Below are positions 56,043 to 63,865 of a stretch of 64,000 nucleotides of DNA, piece by piece; position 1 is the stretch's first letter; the number at the start of each line of letters is the position of its first letter. Under the pieces are notes generated by a model that did no database searches, was not told the DNA's origin, and worked only from the letters and a program-made list of their open reading frames with translations. The position numbers and the translations under genes are program-made. The stretch comes from Arthrobacter zhaoxinii (GTDB taxonomy: Bacteria > Actinomycetota > Actinomycetes > Actinomycetales > Micrococcaceae). The DNA is taken from contig NZ_JANFLT010000006.1 in NCBI RefSeq assembly GCF_024385505.1, positions 62,001-126,000 of the forward strand, written 5' to 3'.

Positions 56043-57238
56043 ACTGCGGCGGGGACTTCGGCCGGCACGGCCTGTTCAGCAGGCACAGCCGCCACCGGCT
56101 GTACCGGGCCGCCCACCCGGGTGAACAATCCGGTCTCCACGGTGAGCCCCGGACCGAAGGCCATGGAGCAGATCCGCTCATTACCGCCGGTGAAAGGCTG
56201 GTCGAGGATGCGTTTCAGGACAAACAGGACGGTGGCGCTGCTCATGTTCCCCACGGTGCGCAGGGTTTCCCGGGCCGGCATCAGCTGCTCTTCGCTGAGG
56301 TCGAGTTTCGCCTCGACTTTGTCCAGGATGCTGCGCCCGCCGGGGTGGATGGCCCAGTGTTCTATTTCCCGGTAGGGGCGGACGCCCAGCGTTCCGTCGT
56401 GGGCCAGCAGGGGTTTCAGGGCGCCGACAATGTGGTCGTCGATGATGTGCGGAACGTAGGTGCCCAGCACCATCTCGAAGCCTTCGTCGCCGATGTTCCA
56501 TGCCATGGCTTCTTCGCCGACCGGGGTCAGGATGGTTTCGAAGTGGTCCAGCTGGATGGCCGGTCCGGAGTCCGGCAGGTCCTCACGGGCGGTGATGATC
56601 GCGGCGGCGGCACCGTCTGCGAAGAGTGAGGATCCCATGATGGCGTCCGGGTCATTGGAGGTGCGTACGTGCAGGGAGCAGAGCTCCGCGCTGACCACCA
56701 GCACCACCGCGTCCGGATCGGACTCGCAGAAGGATTTCGCCGCGCGCATGGCGGGGAAGGCCGCATAGCAGCCCATAAAACCCAGGTGGTAGCGCTGCAC
56801 GGACGGATTCAGCCCCAGGGCCCGAGTCACTTTGTAATCCGGGCCGGGATTGAAGAAGCCGGTGCAGGAAACGGTGATGACATGGGTGATATCGGCGGCG
56901 GCAATACCGGCACACGCGTCCAGCGCCTTGGCCGCAGCCTCAATGAAAAGCTTGGTGGCCTCGACGGCAAAGATGTCGTTGCGGGTCTTGGTGCTGGGCC
57001 GCAGCAGCAGTCCGCTGGCCGCATCATAGAACCGGGGATGCTCGGAGGTGTCGGTGAGTGAGAGTTCGGCCAGCGCGGTGCGGCGCGTGTCGATGGCAGC
57101 GGAATTGAAGCAGGTGCGCACCAGCCGCTCGCCCAGCCGGGTCAGGCCGGGCTGAGTTGCGAAGGCGTCGCGCACCTCCGACTGCACCAGGACAGTGGGC
57201 GGGAGTGCAGTTTCCAGGGACCTGAGGGTAACCGTCAT
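56039..57238 (-). CDS. Type III polyketide synthase (SrsA-like)
   Basis: 399 residues, thiolase fold. Catalytic triad visible: Cys125 in VSCTGFFNPGPD, His298 in HWAIHPGG and Asn331 in GNMSSATV. It extends an acyl-CoA starter with malonyl-CoA; the tail GNERICSMAFGPGLTVE is a family signature. The associated methyltransferase and flavin hydroxylase point to alkylresorcinol-type phenolic lipids rather than chalcone or tetrahydroxynaphthalene. Longer than the about 350-380 residues typical of bacterial type III PKSs. First gene of the operon, from ATG 57238. Within the upstream gap TTGCCTCAAGCTACT (57294-57308) partly matches the MarR arms at 51811-51825. Confidence 0.92.
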   Translation of the reverse strand: MTVTLRSLETALPPTVLVQSEVRDAFATQPGLTRLGERLVRTCFNSAAIDTRRTALAELSLTDTSEHPRFYDAASGLLLRPSTKTRNDIFAVEATKLFIEAAAKALDACAGIAAADITHVITVSCTGFFNPGPDYKVTRALGLNPSVQRYHLGFMGCYAAFPAMRAAKSFCESDPDAVVLVVSAELCSLHVRTSNDPDAIMGSSLFADGAAAAIITAREDLPDSGPAIQLDHFETILTPVGEEAMAWNIGDEGFEMVLGTYVPHIIDDHIVGALKPLLAHDGTLGVRPYREIEHWAIHPGGRSILDKVEAKLDLSEEQLMPARETLRTVGNMSSATVLFVLKRILDQPFTGGNERICSMAFGPGLTVETGLFTRVGGPVQPVAAVPAEQAVPAEVPAAV

Positions 57239-57342
57239 AGTCCATTGTTAAGGGATAGTGATGCTCCACACAATGGCCGGACCTGCTCAACAGTTGCCTC
57301 AAGCTACTGGTTTTGGGAGCGCCGGCAACCAACTGAGGAAGC

Positions 57343-58125
57343 CTACTGATGGCGGACGGTCGGCGTGACCGGGCCGCGCGGCCGCGCGGAGATGTACCAC
57401 TGGCGGCACAGCAGCACAATCAGCACCAGCTCGAGGATGCCGCCGCCGTAATACATCACCAGCGCACCCTGTTCAGCGGCCGCCGCCGAAAGGCCGGGAG
57501 GCGGATCGGCGTAAATGGACTTGGCGAGGATGTTGTGCGCGGCGATCGACAACACCAGGACCACCGCGCGGAGCCGGTAGCCGGCCCGGTGCGGGGAGGG
57601 GTCCCGTCCGATGATGGCGGCTGTGAACAGGTAACCGGCGGCCAGCAGGTGGAAGGTCACCAGCCAATGCACCGGCATGGATTCCTGCATGGCCTGCAGC
57701 AGTCCGGTGCGGAACATAAGGATCATTCCGCCGGTATTGAGCACCGCGGCGGTGACCGGGAAGGACAGGAAACGGGCGAACCGGCTGCGCAGGAGCCGGG
57801 AGAGCCGGCGGGCAGGAAAGACATCCAGCGTGCGCAGCGCCAGGGTGAACGGCCGGGAAAGCACCAGCAGCAGAGGGGAAAGCATCCCGGCCAGCAGATG
57901 GGAAAGGCTGAGCACGGCGAAATCCTCGTGGGCCAGTTGGGCCAGCGGGTTCAGGACCGTCACCAGGACGGCGGCCACACCCAGGGTGAAGAACGCAGTA
58001 CGGTACCAGGGCCACCGCCCGGAACGCGGCGACACGGCTCCCGCCCAATACGCGACCAGGGCCGCCACGGCCGGAATGAAGAACAGCGACTCCGCGCCGC
58101 CGCCTCCGCCACCGTGATTATGCAT
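57343..58125 (-). CDS. CtaG-like cytochrome c oxidase assembly protein
   Basis: 260 residues, about seven hydrophobic helices, family caa3-type CtaG. Starts with a His/Gly-rich leader (MHNHGGGGGG), which could bind copper. Conserved elements: LSHLLAGMLSPLLLVLSRP, MPVHWLVTFHLLAAGYLF. Supports copper insertion into terminal oxidase. Overlaps the upstream DUF2243 gene by 8 nt. The gap to the PKS start is 104 bp on the same strand, so read-through from this pair into the PKS operon is possible. Confidence 0.85.
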   Translation of the reverse strand: MHNHGGGGGGAESLFFIPAVAALVAYWAGAVSPRSGRWPWYRTAFFTLGVAAVLVTVLNPLAQLAHEDFAVLSLSHLLAGMLSPLLLVLSRPFTLALRTLDVFPARRLSRLLRSRFARFLSFPVTAAVLNTGGMILMFRTGLLQAMQESMPVHWLVTFHLLAAGYLFTAAIIGRDPSPHRAGYRLRAVVLVLSIAAHNILAKSIYADPPPGLSAAAAEQGALVMYYGGGILELVLIVLLCRQWYISARPRGPVTPTVRHQ

Positions 58126-58606
58126 CAGCAGACGCCGTCGATTCCCGCGGCACGGCCGCCCTGGTGCGGTAGGTCAGCCACGCCCCGGCAAGGATCAGCA
58201 GCACTGCGACGGCGTTCCACACCGTGTCATACGCGAGCAGGTCCACTTCGTAGCGGATCTGGTGCAGCCCCAGCAGTTTGTGCTGCACCGTTCCGTCGTA
58301 CAGCTGGAACACGCCGGCGCCCAGCAGCACCCCGCCGGTCCAGCGCTGCAGGAGGGTCTCGTGCCACCGCCGCAGGTCCGCGAAGAGGAAGAGGCCGGCC
58401 ACCGCCGCAAACCAGCCGAAGGCGTGGAACAGCCCATCCGAGAACAGTCCGACGGAGGTGGTGGAACGGTCATAGAAATGGTGCCACTGCAGCAGCTGGT
58501 GGAACACCACTTCGTCTACGAAGCCGGCCAGCCCGATGCCGAAAAGCAGACCGGAAACGAGGTTGCGCAGGCGCGGGGATCTGCGCGTGCGGTGGGGAGT
58601 GCTCAT
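58118..58606 (-). CDS. DUF2243 membrane protein
   Basis: 162 residues, four hydrophobic helices with conserved DEVVFHQLLQWHH and GTVQHKLLGLHQIRY motifs, several His that may bind metal or haem. DUF2243 genes are often paired with ctaG-like genes, which supports a role around oxidase or copper. ATG 58606 is chosen; the frame is open to 58789. Overlaps the CtaG-like start by 8 nt. Confidence 0.83.
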   Translation of the reverse strand: MSTPHRTRRSPRLRNLVSGLLFGIGLAGFVDEVVFHQLLQWHHFYDRSTTSVGLFSDGLFHAFGWFAAVAGLFLFADLRRWHETLLQRWTGGVLLGAGVFQLYDGTVQHKLLGLHQIRYEVDLLAYDTVWNAVAVLLILAGAWLTYRTRAAVPRESTASADA

Positions 58607-58685
58607 GTTTCGAACATAACACCGGGGCCGTGGGCCCCGCAGGGCCGCGTGACATGCATTGCTGCTCCGGGTGAGGATGGGAACT

Positions 58686-58979
58686 ATGTGGATAGGGGCA
58701 CTTGAACTGGACCTGTTGCTGGGAGACGTGCATTCCCTCAAAGGGAAACGATCGGTGGTGCGGCCGATCCTGGCCGAGCTGCGGCGCAAGTTCGACGTGT
58801 CCGCTGCGGAGGTCGGCTCCCTGGATCTGCACCGCCGGTCCGGGATCGGCGTCGGCGTGGTGGCAGCGGACCGTTCGCACGTGGTGGAGGTGCTGGACGC
58901 TGCGGAACGGCTGGTGGCCGGGCGGCCGGAAGTGGAGCTGCTGAGCGCGCGGCGTCAACTGTTCACCGAGCAGGACTAG
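58686..58979 (+). CDS. DUF503 (YlxP-like) protein
   Basis: 97 residues with the DUF503 pattern MWIGALELDLLLGDVHSLKGKRSVVRPILAEL and SAAEVGSLD. A small ferredoxin-like-fold protein, usually near ribosome or translation genes (YlxP) elsewhere. ATG 58686 is chosen over the upstream 58659. Followed 54 bp later by tex on the same strand. Function unknown. Confidence 0.85.
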   Translation: MWIGALELDLLLGDVHSLKGKRSVVRPILAELRRKFDVSAAEVGSLDLHRRSGIGVGVVAADRSHVVEVLDAAERLVAGRPEVELLSARRQLFTEQD

Positions 58980-59033
58980 GCGCAACGCCCGGCATCCGCC
59001 CATCCGCGGGGCAAATGGGGAACAATTGGCCGG

Positions 59034-61568
59034 GTGAGTCTAAGTGCCGTAGAACCAGTCAACGTTTCCGGAGCCACCGATGAGCAGGTGATCGCCCAAC
59101 TGGCCGCCGAGCTGGGGGTGGCGCCCTGGCAGGTCCGGGCGGCGGTGGAGCTGCTCGACGGCGGCGCCACGGTTCCCTTCATCGCCCGGTACCGCAAAGA
59201 GGCAACGGGCACGCTCGATGATGCCCAGCTGCGGGATCTGGACGAGCGGCTGCGCTACCTGCGTAAACTGCAGGACCGGCGGCGGGCCGTGCTCGAGGCG
59301 ATCGAGGCACAGGGCAAGCTGACCGCTGAGCTGCGTGCCGCCGTCGTCGGGGCGGACACCAAATCCCGTCTCGAAGACATTTATTTGCCCTACCGCAGCA
59401 AGCGGCGGACAAAGGCGCAGACCGCCCGCGAAGCCGGGCTGGAACCGCTGGCGGATGCGCTGCTGTCCGATCCCCGGCGTTCACCGGAAGCCGAAGCGGC
59501 ACGGTACCTGCACGAGGGGATCCCCGATGCTGCCGAAGCCCTTGCCGGCGCCCGCGCCATCCTCATAGAGCGGCTCTCCCAAGACGCGGATCTGCTCACT
59601 GAACAGCGCGAAAAACTGTGGCGGCAGGGACGGATGCGCTCGCAGGTGCGTCCCGGGAAGGAAGCCGACGGACGGAAATTCACCGACTACTACGATTTCT
59701 CCCAGTCGCCCTCCGGGATGCCATCGCACCGCGTGCTCGCCCTGCTGCGCGGCGAAAAGGAAGGCATCCTGGAACTGGCGCTGACCGAGGGCGACCCCGC
59801 GGATGCCGAAGCCCTGGCCAAAGCCCGGGCCCGATACGAACGCTCCGTGGCTGCGCGCCTGGGCGTGGCGGACCACGGGCGTCCCGCCGACGCGTGGCTG
59901 CTGCAGACCGTGCAGCTGGCGTGGCGCAGGATCCTGGCCAAGCTCTCGCTGGACCTGCGCGTGCGGCTCTTCACCGACGCTGAAACCGAGGCCGTGCGCG
60001 TCTTCGCGGCAAACCTGCGGGATGTACTGCTCGCTGCCCCGGCGGGCAACCGCACCACCCTGGGGCTGGATCCGGGCCTGCGCACCGGTGTGAAGGTCGC
60101 CGTGGTGGACGGCACCGGGAAGGTGGTGGCCACGGATACGGTCTACCCGCACGCACCGATGCGCCGCTGGGATGACGCGCTGGCCTCGTTGGAACGTCTG
60201 GTGCGGCAGCACGGGGTGGAACTGATCGCGATCGGCAACGGAACTGCTTCCCGCGAAACGGATAAGCTCGCTGCCGAGGTGATGAAGCTGGTCCCGGGCG
60301 GGTCGCTGCGCAAGCTGGTGGTGTCCGAGGCCGGCGCGTCGGTGTATTCCGCGTCCGCCCTTGCCTCCGCGGAGCTGCCCGGGATGGACGTCTCCCTGCG
60401 CGGCGCCGTCTCGATTGCCCGGCGGCTGCAGGATCCGCTGGCGGAACTGGTAAAGATCGATCCGAAATCCATCGGGGTGGGCCAGTACCAGCACGACGTA
60501 ACGCCCGCGAAGCTGGAGCGGTCCCTCAACGCAGTGATCGAGGACTGCGTGAATGCCGTGGGTGTGGACGTGAACACCGCCTCCCCGTCGCTGCTGAGCC
60601 GGGTGGCCGGCGTCGGTCCGCTGCTGAGCGAAAACATTGTGGCCTACCGCAATGCCAACGGACCGTTTGCCCGCCGCCGGGACCTGCTGAAGGTGCCCCG
60701 TCTCGGGGCGAAGGCCTATGAGCAGTGTGCCGGGTTCCTGCGGATCAGTGCCGGCACCGAGCCGCTGGACGGCACCAGTGTCCACCCGGAGTCCTATCCG
60801 ATCGCCCGGAAGGTCCTCGCCACAGCGGGGGAGACCATGAGTCCGTCGGGGGCTGTTCTGACGGAGGTCAATCCAGCTGCCTTCGTGGACGACCAGGTGG
60901 GTCTGCCCACCGTCCTGGACATCATTGCCGAGCTGCGGAAGCCCGGGCGGGACCCGCGGCCCGCCTTTGAAACGGCCACTTTCTCCGACGGGATCGAACG
61001 GATTGCCGATCTGCGTCCGGGAATGATCCTCGACGGCGTGGTCACCAACGTCGCTGCCTTCGGAGCGTTTGTGGACGTGGGAGTGCATCAGGACGGGCTG
61101 GTCCACATTTCCGCCATGTCGCGCACCTTCATTTCGGATCCGCGCGAGGTGGTCCGGTCCGGCCAGGTGGTTAAGGTCAAGGTGATCGAGGCCGACCCGG
61201 AACGGAAACGGATTTCCCTCACGCTTCGGCTCGACGACGACGCCGCGGCGCCCGCCGGGCGGTCCGGTTCCGGCACATCCGGTGCTGCGAAGCCCGGTGC
61301 TGCGAAGCAGGACAGCGGCAAACCCGGCAGGTCAGAGGCGGGCAGCGCCAAGCACGACAGGTTCCAATCGGGCAGCGACAAACCCCGGAGCAACAAGTCG
61401 GGCAACCCGAAGGCCGGTACCGCAACGGCCCGCACTCCCAGCCCGGATCCGGCCGCCGGAAAGCAAAAGCCCGGCGCCGCTTCCCGGAAGGGAGCGGCAC
61501 CGGGTGCACCGGGCGCACCCGGCGGAGCCATGGCGGACGCGCTGCGGGCGGCCGGCCTGTTGAAATAG
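59034..61568 (+). CDS. tex: Tex-type transcriptional accessory protein
   Basis: 844 residues. Tex N-terminal domain (about 15-200), YqgF-like RNase H fold (about 340-450, LDPGLRTGVKVAVVDGTG), helix-hairpin-helix (about 510-570, VAGVGPLLSENIVAYRNANGPF), and a C-terminal S1 domain (about 660-735: LRPGMILDGVVTNVAAFGAFVDVGVHQDGLVHIS). The last about 100 residues form a Gly/Ala/Lys/Ser-rich low-complexity tail. Starts at GTG 59034. An RNA-binding protein in transcription and stress. Convergent with the 78-residue gene at 61576. Confidence 0.94.
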   Translation: MSLSAVEPVNVSGATDEQVIAQLAAELGVAPWQVRAAVELLDGGATVPFIARYRKEATGTLDDAQLRDLDERLRYLRKLQDRRRAVLEAIEAQGKLTAELRAAVVGADTKSRLEDIYLPYRSKRRTKAQTAREAGLEPLADALLSDPRRSPEAEAARYLHEGIPDAAEALAGARAILIERLSQDADLLTEQREKLWRQGRMRSQVRPGKEADGRKFTDYYDFSQSPSGMPSHRVLALLRGEKEGILELALTEGDPADAEALAKARARYERSVAARLGVADHGRPADAWLLQTVQLAWRRILAKLSLDLRVRLFTDAETEAVRVFAANLRDVLLAAPAGNRTTLGLDPGLRTGVKVAVVDGTGKVVATDTVYPHAPMRRWDDALASLERLVRQHGVELIAIGNGTASRETDKLAAEVMKLVPGGSLRKLVVSEAGASVYSASALASAELPGMDVSLRGAVSIARRLQDPLAELVKIDPKSIGVGQYQHDVTPAKLERSLNAVIEDCVNAVGVDVNTASPSLLSRVAGVGPLLSENIVAYRNANGPFARRRDLLKVPRLGAKAYEQCAGFLRISAGTEPLDGTSVHPESYPIARKVLATAGETMSPSGAVLTEVNPAAFVDDQVGLPTVLDIIAELRKPGRDPRPAFETATFSDGIERIADLRPGMILDGVVTNVAAFGAFVDVGVHQDGLVHISAMSRTFISDPREVVRSGQVVKVKVIEADPERKRISLTLRLDDDAAAPAGRSGSGTSGAAKPGAAKQDSGKPGRSEAGSAKHDRFQSGSDKPRSNKSGNPKAGTATARTPSPDPAAGKQKPGAASRKGAAPGAPGAPGGAMADALRAAGLLK

Positions 61569-61575
61569 GCGGGCG

Positions 61576-61812
61576 TTACTCCGCGGTCTGCTCGGCGTCG
61601 ACGGGACCCTCGGCCTCGGCTGCTTCGTCCGCCTTCTCCGGCGCGGCCGGCACCGCGCCGGCGGCCGAGGTTCCCTGATCGTCCCGGATGTTGCCGGCCG
61701 AATGCGAAGCGCTGCCCGGGGTACGGGGTTCCCCGGTGGGGCCGGGCTGCGGAGCGCTGGGACCGAGCGGATCCTCGGCGTCGTTGGCCGGTCCGGTGGG
61801 TTCAGTGGTCAC
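61576..61812 (-). CDS. Small acidic disordered protein
   Basis: 78 residues from GTG 61812, which follows GAGGACACCCC at a good distance. Pro/Gly/Ala/Glu-rich, no hydrophobic core, probably intrinsically disordered. I recognise no family. It is followed by HAD phosphatase upstream on the same strand with a 21-bp gap, so it may be in an operon with it. Conservation could not be checked. Confidence 0.6.
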   Translation of the reverse strand: MTTEPTGPANDAEDPLGPSAPQPGPTGEPRTPGSASHSAGNIRDDQGTSAAGAVPAAPEKADEAAEAEGPVDAEQTAE

Positions 61813-61833
61813 GGGGTGTCCTCTCGGTTCTGT

Positions 61834-62526
61834 CTAGCTGCGGGCGATCAGTTGGCCCAGCAGGCTGGTGTCCAGGGCGGCAATCAGATCGCGGGGGTTT
61901 TCATACACTTCCTGGGCGCCGGCGTCGCGGAGTTCCGCTTCGCTGGTGCCGCCGCAGGTCAGGCCGATGGTGGGAATGGACAGTTCCCCGGCCGCCTTCA
62001 CATCCCACACGGAGTCGCCCACAAAAACTGTATCTTCAGCCTGCAGCTCGCCGGCCTCGAGGGCGGCTTCGAGAATGTCCGGGGACGGCTTGCTGGCCTC
62101 GGCATCTGAGGAACTGGTGGCACCGGTGATTGCGGCATCGGCATCGATCACGGTGCGTAGGTACTTCAGCTCGGCGCCGGTGGCCGAGGACGCCAGGACC
62201 ACGGTGAGGTCCTTGTCCGAGCAGGCCTTCAGGAGTTCGCCGGCTCCATCGAAAGACCGCAGCGACGGCCACCAGGTGGAGAAGATGGCGCCGTGGGTGG
62301 CGTCGAGCTGCTCGTCCTCGTCCTTGTTGCGGTCCTCGCCCAGCAGGTGCTCCACGAGCTTGTCGCCGCCCATGCCGATGGACCGGTGGATCTCGGACAT
62401 CGGCACATCGTGCTCCATCCGGCGGAAGGCCTGCCACCACGCGACCGCGTGCAGGTAGTTGGAATCCACCAGCGTTCCGTCCACATCGAAAAGGACGCCC
62501 CGCTTGCCGGTGCCTGTATCGCTCAT
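61834..62526 (-). CDS. HAD-superfamily hydrolase
   Basis: 230 residues. HAD motifs: DVDGTLVDS (motif I, nucleophile Asp), LASSATG (motif II), KPSPDI (motif III Lys) and FVGDSVWDVKAA (motif IV). Resembles phosphoglycolate phosphatase/beta-phosphoglucomutase-type HADs (cap insert with a GMGGDKL loop). ATG 62526 is chosen over 62541. Its start lies 11 bp after the vsr stop, so they are probably co-transcribed. Substrate unknown. Confidence 0.9.
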   Translation of the reverse strand: MSDTGTGKRGVLFDVDGTLVDSNYLHAVAWWQAFRRMEHDVPMSEIHRSIGMGGDKLVEHLLGEDRNKDEDEQLDATHGAIFSTWWPSLRSFDGAGELLKACSDKDLTVVLASSATGAELKYLRTVIDADAAITGATSSSDAEASKPSPDILEAALEAGELQAEDTVFVGDSVWDVKAAGELSIPTIGLTCGGTSEAELRDAGAQEVYENPRDLIAALDTSLLGQLIARS

Positions 62527-62537
62527 GAAGTGCCGCC

Positions 62538-63054
62538 TCAATCTGTGCTGGTGCTGATCTCTGGCTCCGAGTCTAATGCCGGGACCGGCACCGCCGCTGC
62601 CCCTGCGGATGAGGCTGCGGCCGGCGCCCGCCCGGGCGGGCCCAGGAAGGTCCGCAGCTGTTCTTCGAGGATGCTGCGGTCCCGCAGCTCACACTCCCAC
62701 ACCACCAGCACGTCCCAGCCCTCCGCCTCCAGCCGTGCCTGGGCGGCAGCATCGCGCTCGACGGTCCGGTTCCGTTTCGCCGCCCAGAATTCGCTGTTGG
62801 TTTTGGGTGCGTGCTGGCCCGCACGGCAGGAATGGAAGTGCCAGAAGCAGCCATTGACGAAGAGGACCTTTTTGCGGCCGGCAAAAACCAGGTCCGGTTT
62901 TCCCGGCAGCCGAACCTTTCCAAACGAACCGTGCAGACGGAACCGGTACCCCGCAGCGTGAAGGACACTGCGGATCAGGAGTTCGGGTCTGGTGTCCTTG
63001 CCACGGATGCGGGACATTGCGGCTGCGTTGTTCCGGACTGACGGTATCGGCCAT
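62538..63054 (-). pseudogene. vsr: Vsr-type mismatch endonuclease, frameshifted near the N-terminus
   Basis: The first 13 residues (MADTVSPEQRSRN, ATG 63054) match the Vsr N-terminus but lie in a different frame from the body, which begins MSRIRGKDTRPELL at ATG 63017. The junction CGCAATGTCC looks like CGCAACATGTCC with two bases lost. The body is complete: LPGKPDLVF (catalytic Asp), NGCFWHFHSC (His and zinc-type Cys/His) and VLVVWECEL. An ATG at the junction could make a 159-residue protein without the N-terminal helix, with a poor ribosome site. Vsr starts repair of T:G mismatches from deaminated methylcytosine; no Dcm methylase is in the window. A long Ala/Pro tail follows (about 125-159). 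Confidence 0.75.
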
Positions 63055-63124
63055 GGGTCCAGTCTAGGAACAGATACCAATTGCATTTCGCACTACCTGA
63101 CTTACGCCGCGGGGGTCCGCAAAC

Positions 63125-63142
63125 TCCTAAGGTGTCTTAGGA
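63125..63142 (+). promoter_or_regulatory. 7-bp inverted repeat upstream of the YegP gene
   Basis: TCCTAAG-GTGT-CTTAGGA, perfect arms, 38 bp before the start codon. May be an operator or a promoter-proximal hairpin. Confidence 0.35.
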
Positions 63143-63179
63143 TTGGAGGCACTGATGACCCCTTACAAGGAGGTAAGTG

Positions 63180-63416
63180 ATGTCGGGTTACTTCAAGCTG
63201 GTGGACGCACATGAGGGAAGTTACCGCATTAAGCTCGTTGCCGGCGACGGAACGCTGATGGCGGTATCCACAACATTCGAAACCAAGCAGGAGGCGGCAG
63301 CTGGGATTGCCCAGCTGCGGGAAATCGCAGGAACAGGTCCTGTCATTGACCAGAGCCGGGATGCGGATGTGCTGGGCGAAGCCCGGAACTCGGCCCGCAA
63401 GGCCGCTGCCAGCTGA
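63180..63416 (+). CDS. YegP-like DUF1508 protein
   Basis: 78 residues, single YegP domain (GYFKLVDAHEGSYRIKLVAGDGTLMAVS and an F-TKQEAAAGIAQLRE segment). AGGAGG (63168-63173) is 6 nt before ATG 63180; a GTG 3 nt upstream is also in frame. Known family members are small alpha-beta proteins of unclear function. A terminator hairpin follows. Confidence 0.82.
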   Translation: MSGYFKLVDAHEGSYRIKLVAGDGTLMAVSTTFETKQEAAAGIAQLREIAGTGPVIDQSRDADVLGEARNSARKAAAS

Positions 63417-63434
63417 CGAGTCGACGGATCACAA

Positions 63435-63472
63435 CAGGCCTCCGGAACCCCAGACGGGGAACCGGAGGCCTG
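63435..63472 (+). terminator. Terminator-like hairpin after the YegP gene
   Basis: An 11-bp stem CAGGCCTCCGG/CCGGAGGCCTG with an inner CCC...GGG pair, then TGTGTGT rather than a strong T-run. Confidence 0.65.
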
Positions 63473-63515
63473 TGTGTGTCGCGCTGACGAATCAGCTGCA
63501 CTATTAAGGGCCCGC

Positions 63516-63659
63516 TTAGGCCTGGTCTTCGCCGCCTTCGGCCGGCTCCTGGGTGTGCTCGCGCTGTTCGTTTGCCTTTTCGGTGGTGTCCCCTTCGGAC
63601 GGCTCCTGCGGATGTGTCCGGTTGGAGTCCTTTTCCTCGTTGGCGCTCTGTTCGCTCAT
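63516..63659 (-). CDS. Small hydrophilic protein (47 residues)
   Basis: Begins ATG 63659, ends TAA 63516; GGAGAAAACCAC upstream is a good ribosome site. Glu/Gln/Asn-rich, no hydrophobic core. It contains two copies of an HPQEPSEG/HTQEPAEG motif about 22 residues apart. No family recognised. A ribosome site and internal repetition favour a real gene, but the length is short. Confidence 0.5.
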   Translation of the reverse strand: MSEQSANEEKDSNRTHPQEPSEGDTTEKANEQREHTQEPAEGGEDQA

Positions 63660-63865
63660 GTGGTTTTCTCCGATTTCTCTTACCGGCCGGCACCGGCATT
63701 CGCCGGTTCTCCTTCAGAGCGGCCCTACCTGCAAGTCTAGAAACCCATGCGGAAGTCTAGAACCCCCGCCCGGACGCAACCGCCTTCCGGCAGGGGTGTT
63801 GGTGGCAGGACACGCCTGACTCGAGCTGCTGGCCAGCACCGGCCGGCGCCGGTAGCGTGAGCCGG

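Noticed and set aside
62689..63054. A 121-residue ORF starting at the vsr N-terminus
   Set aside because: Only its first 13 residues are Vsr-like; the rest is out-of-frame reading of the vsr body.
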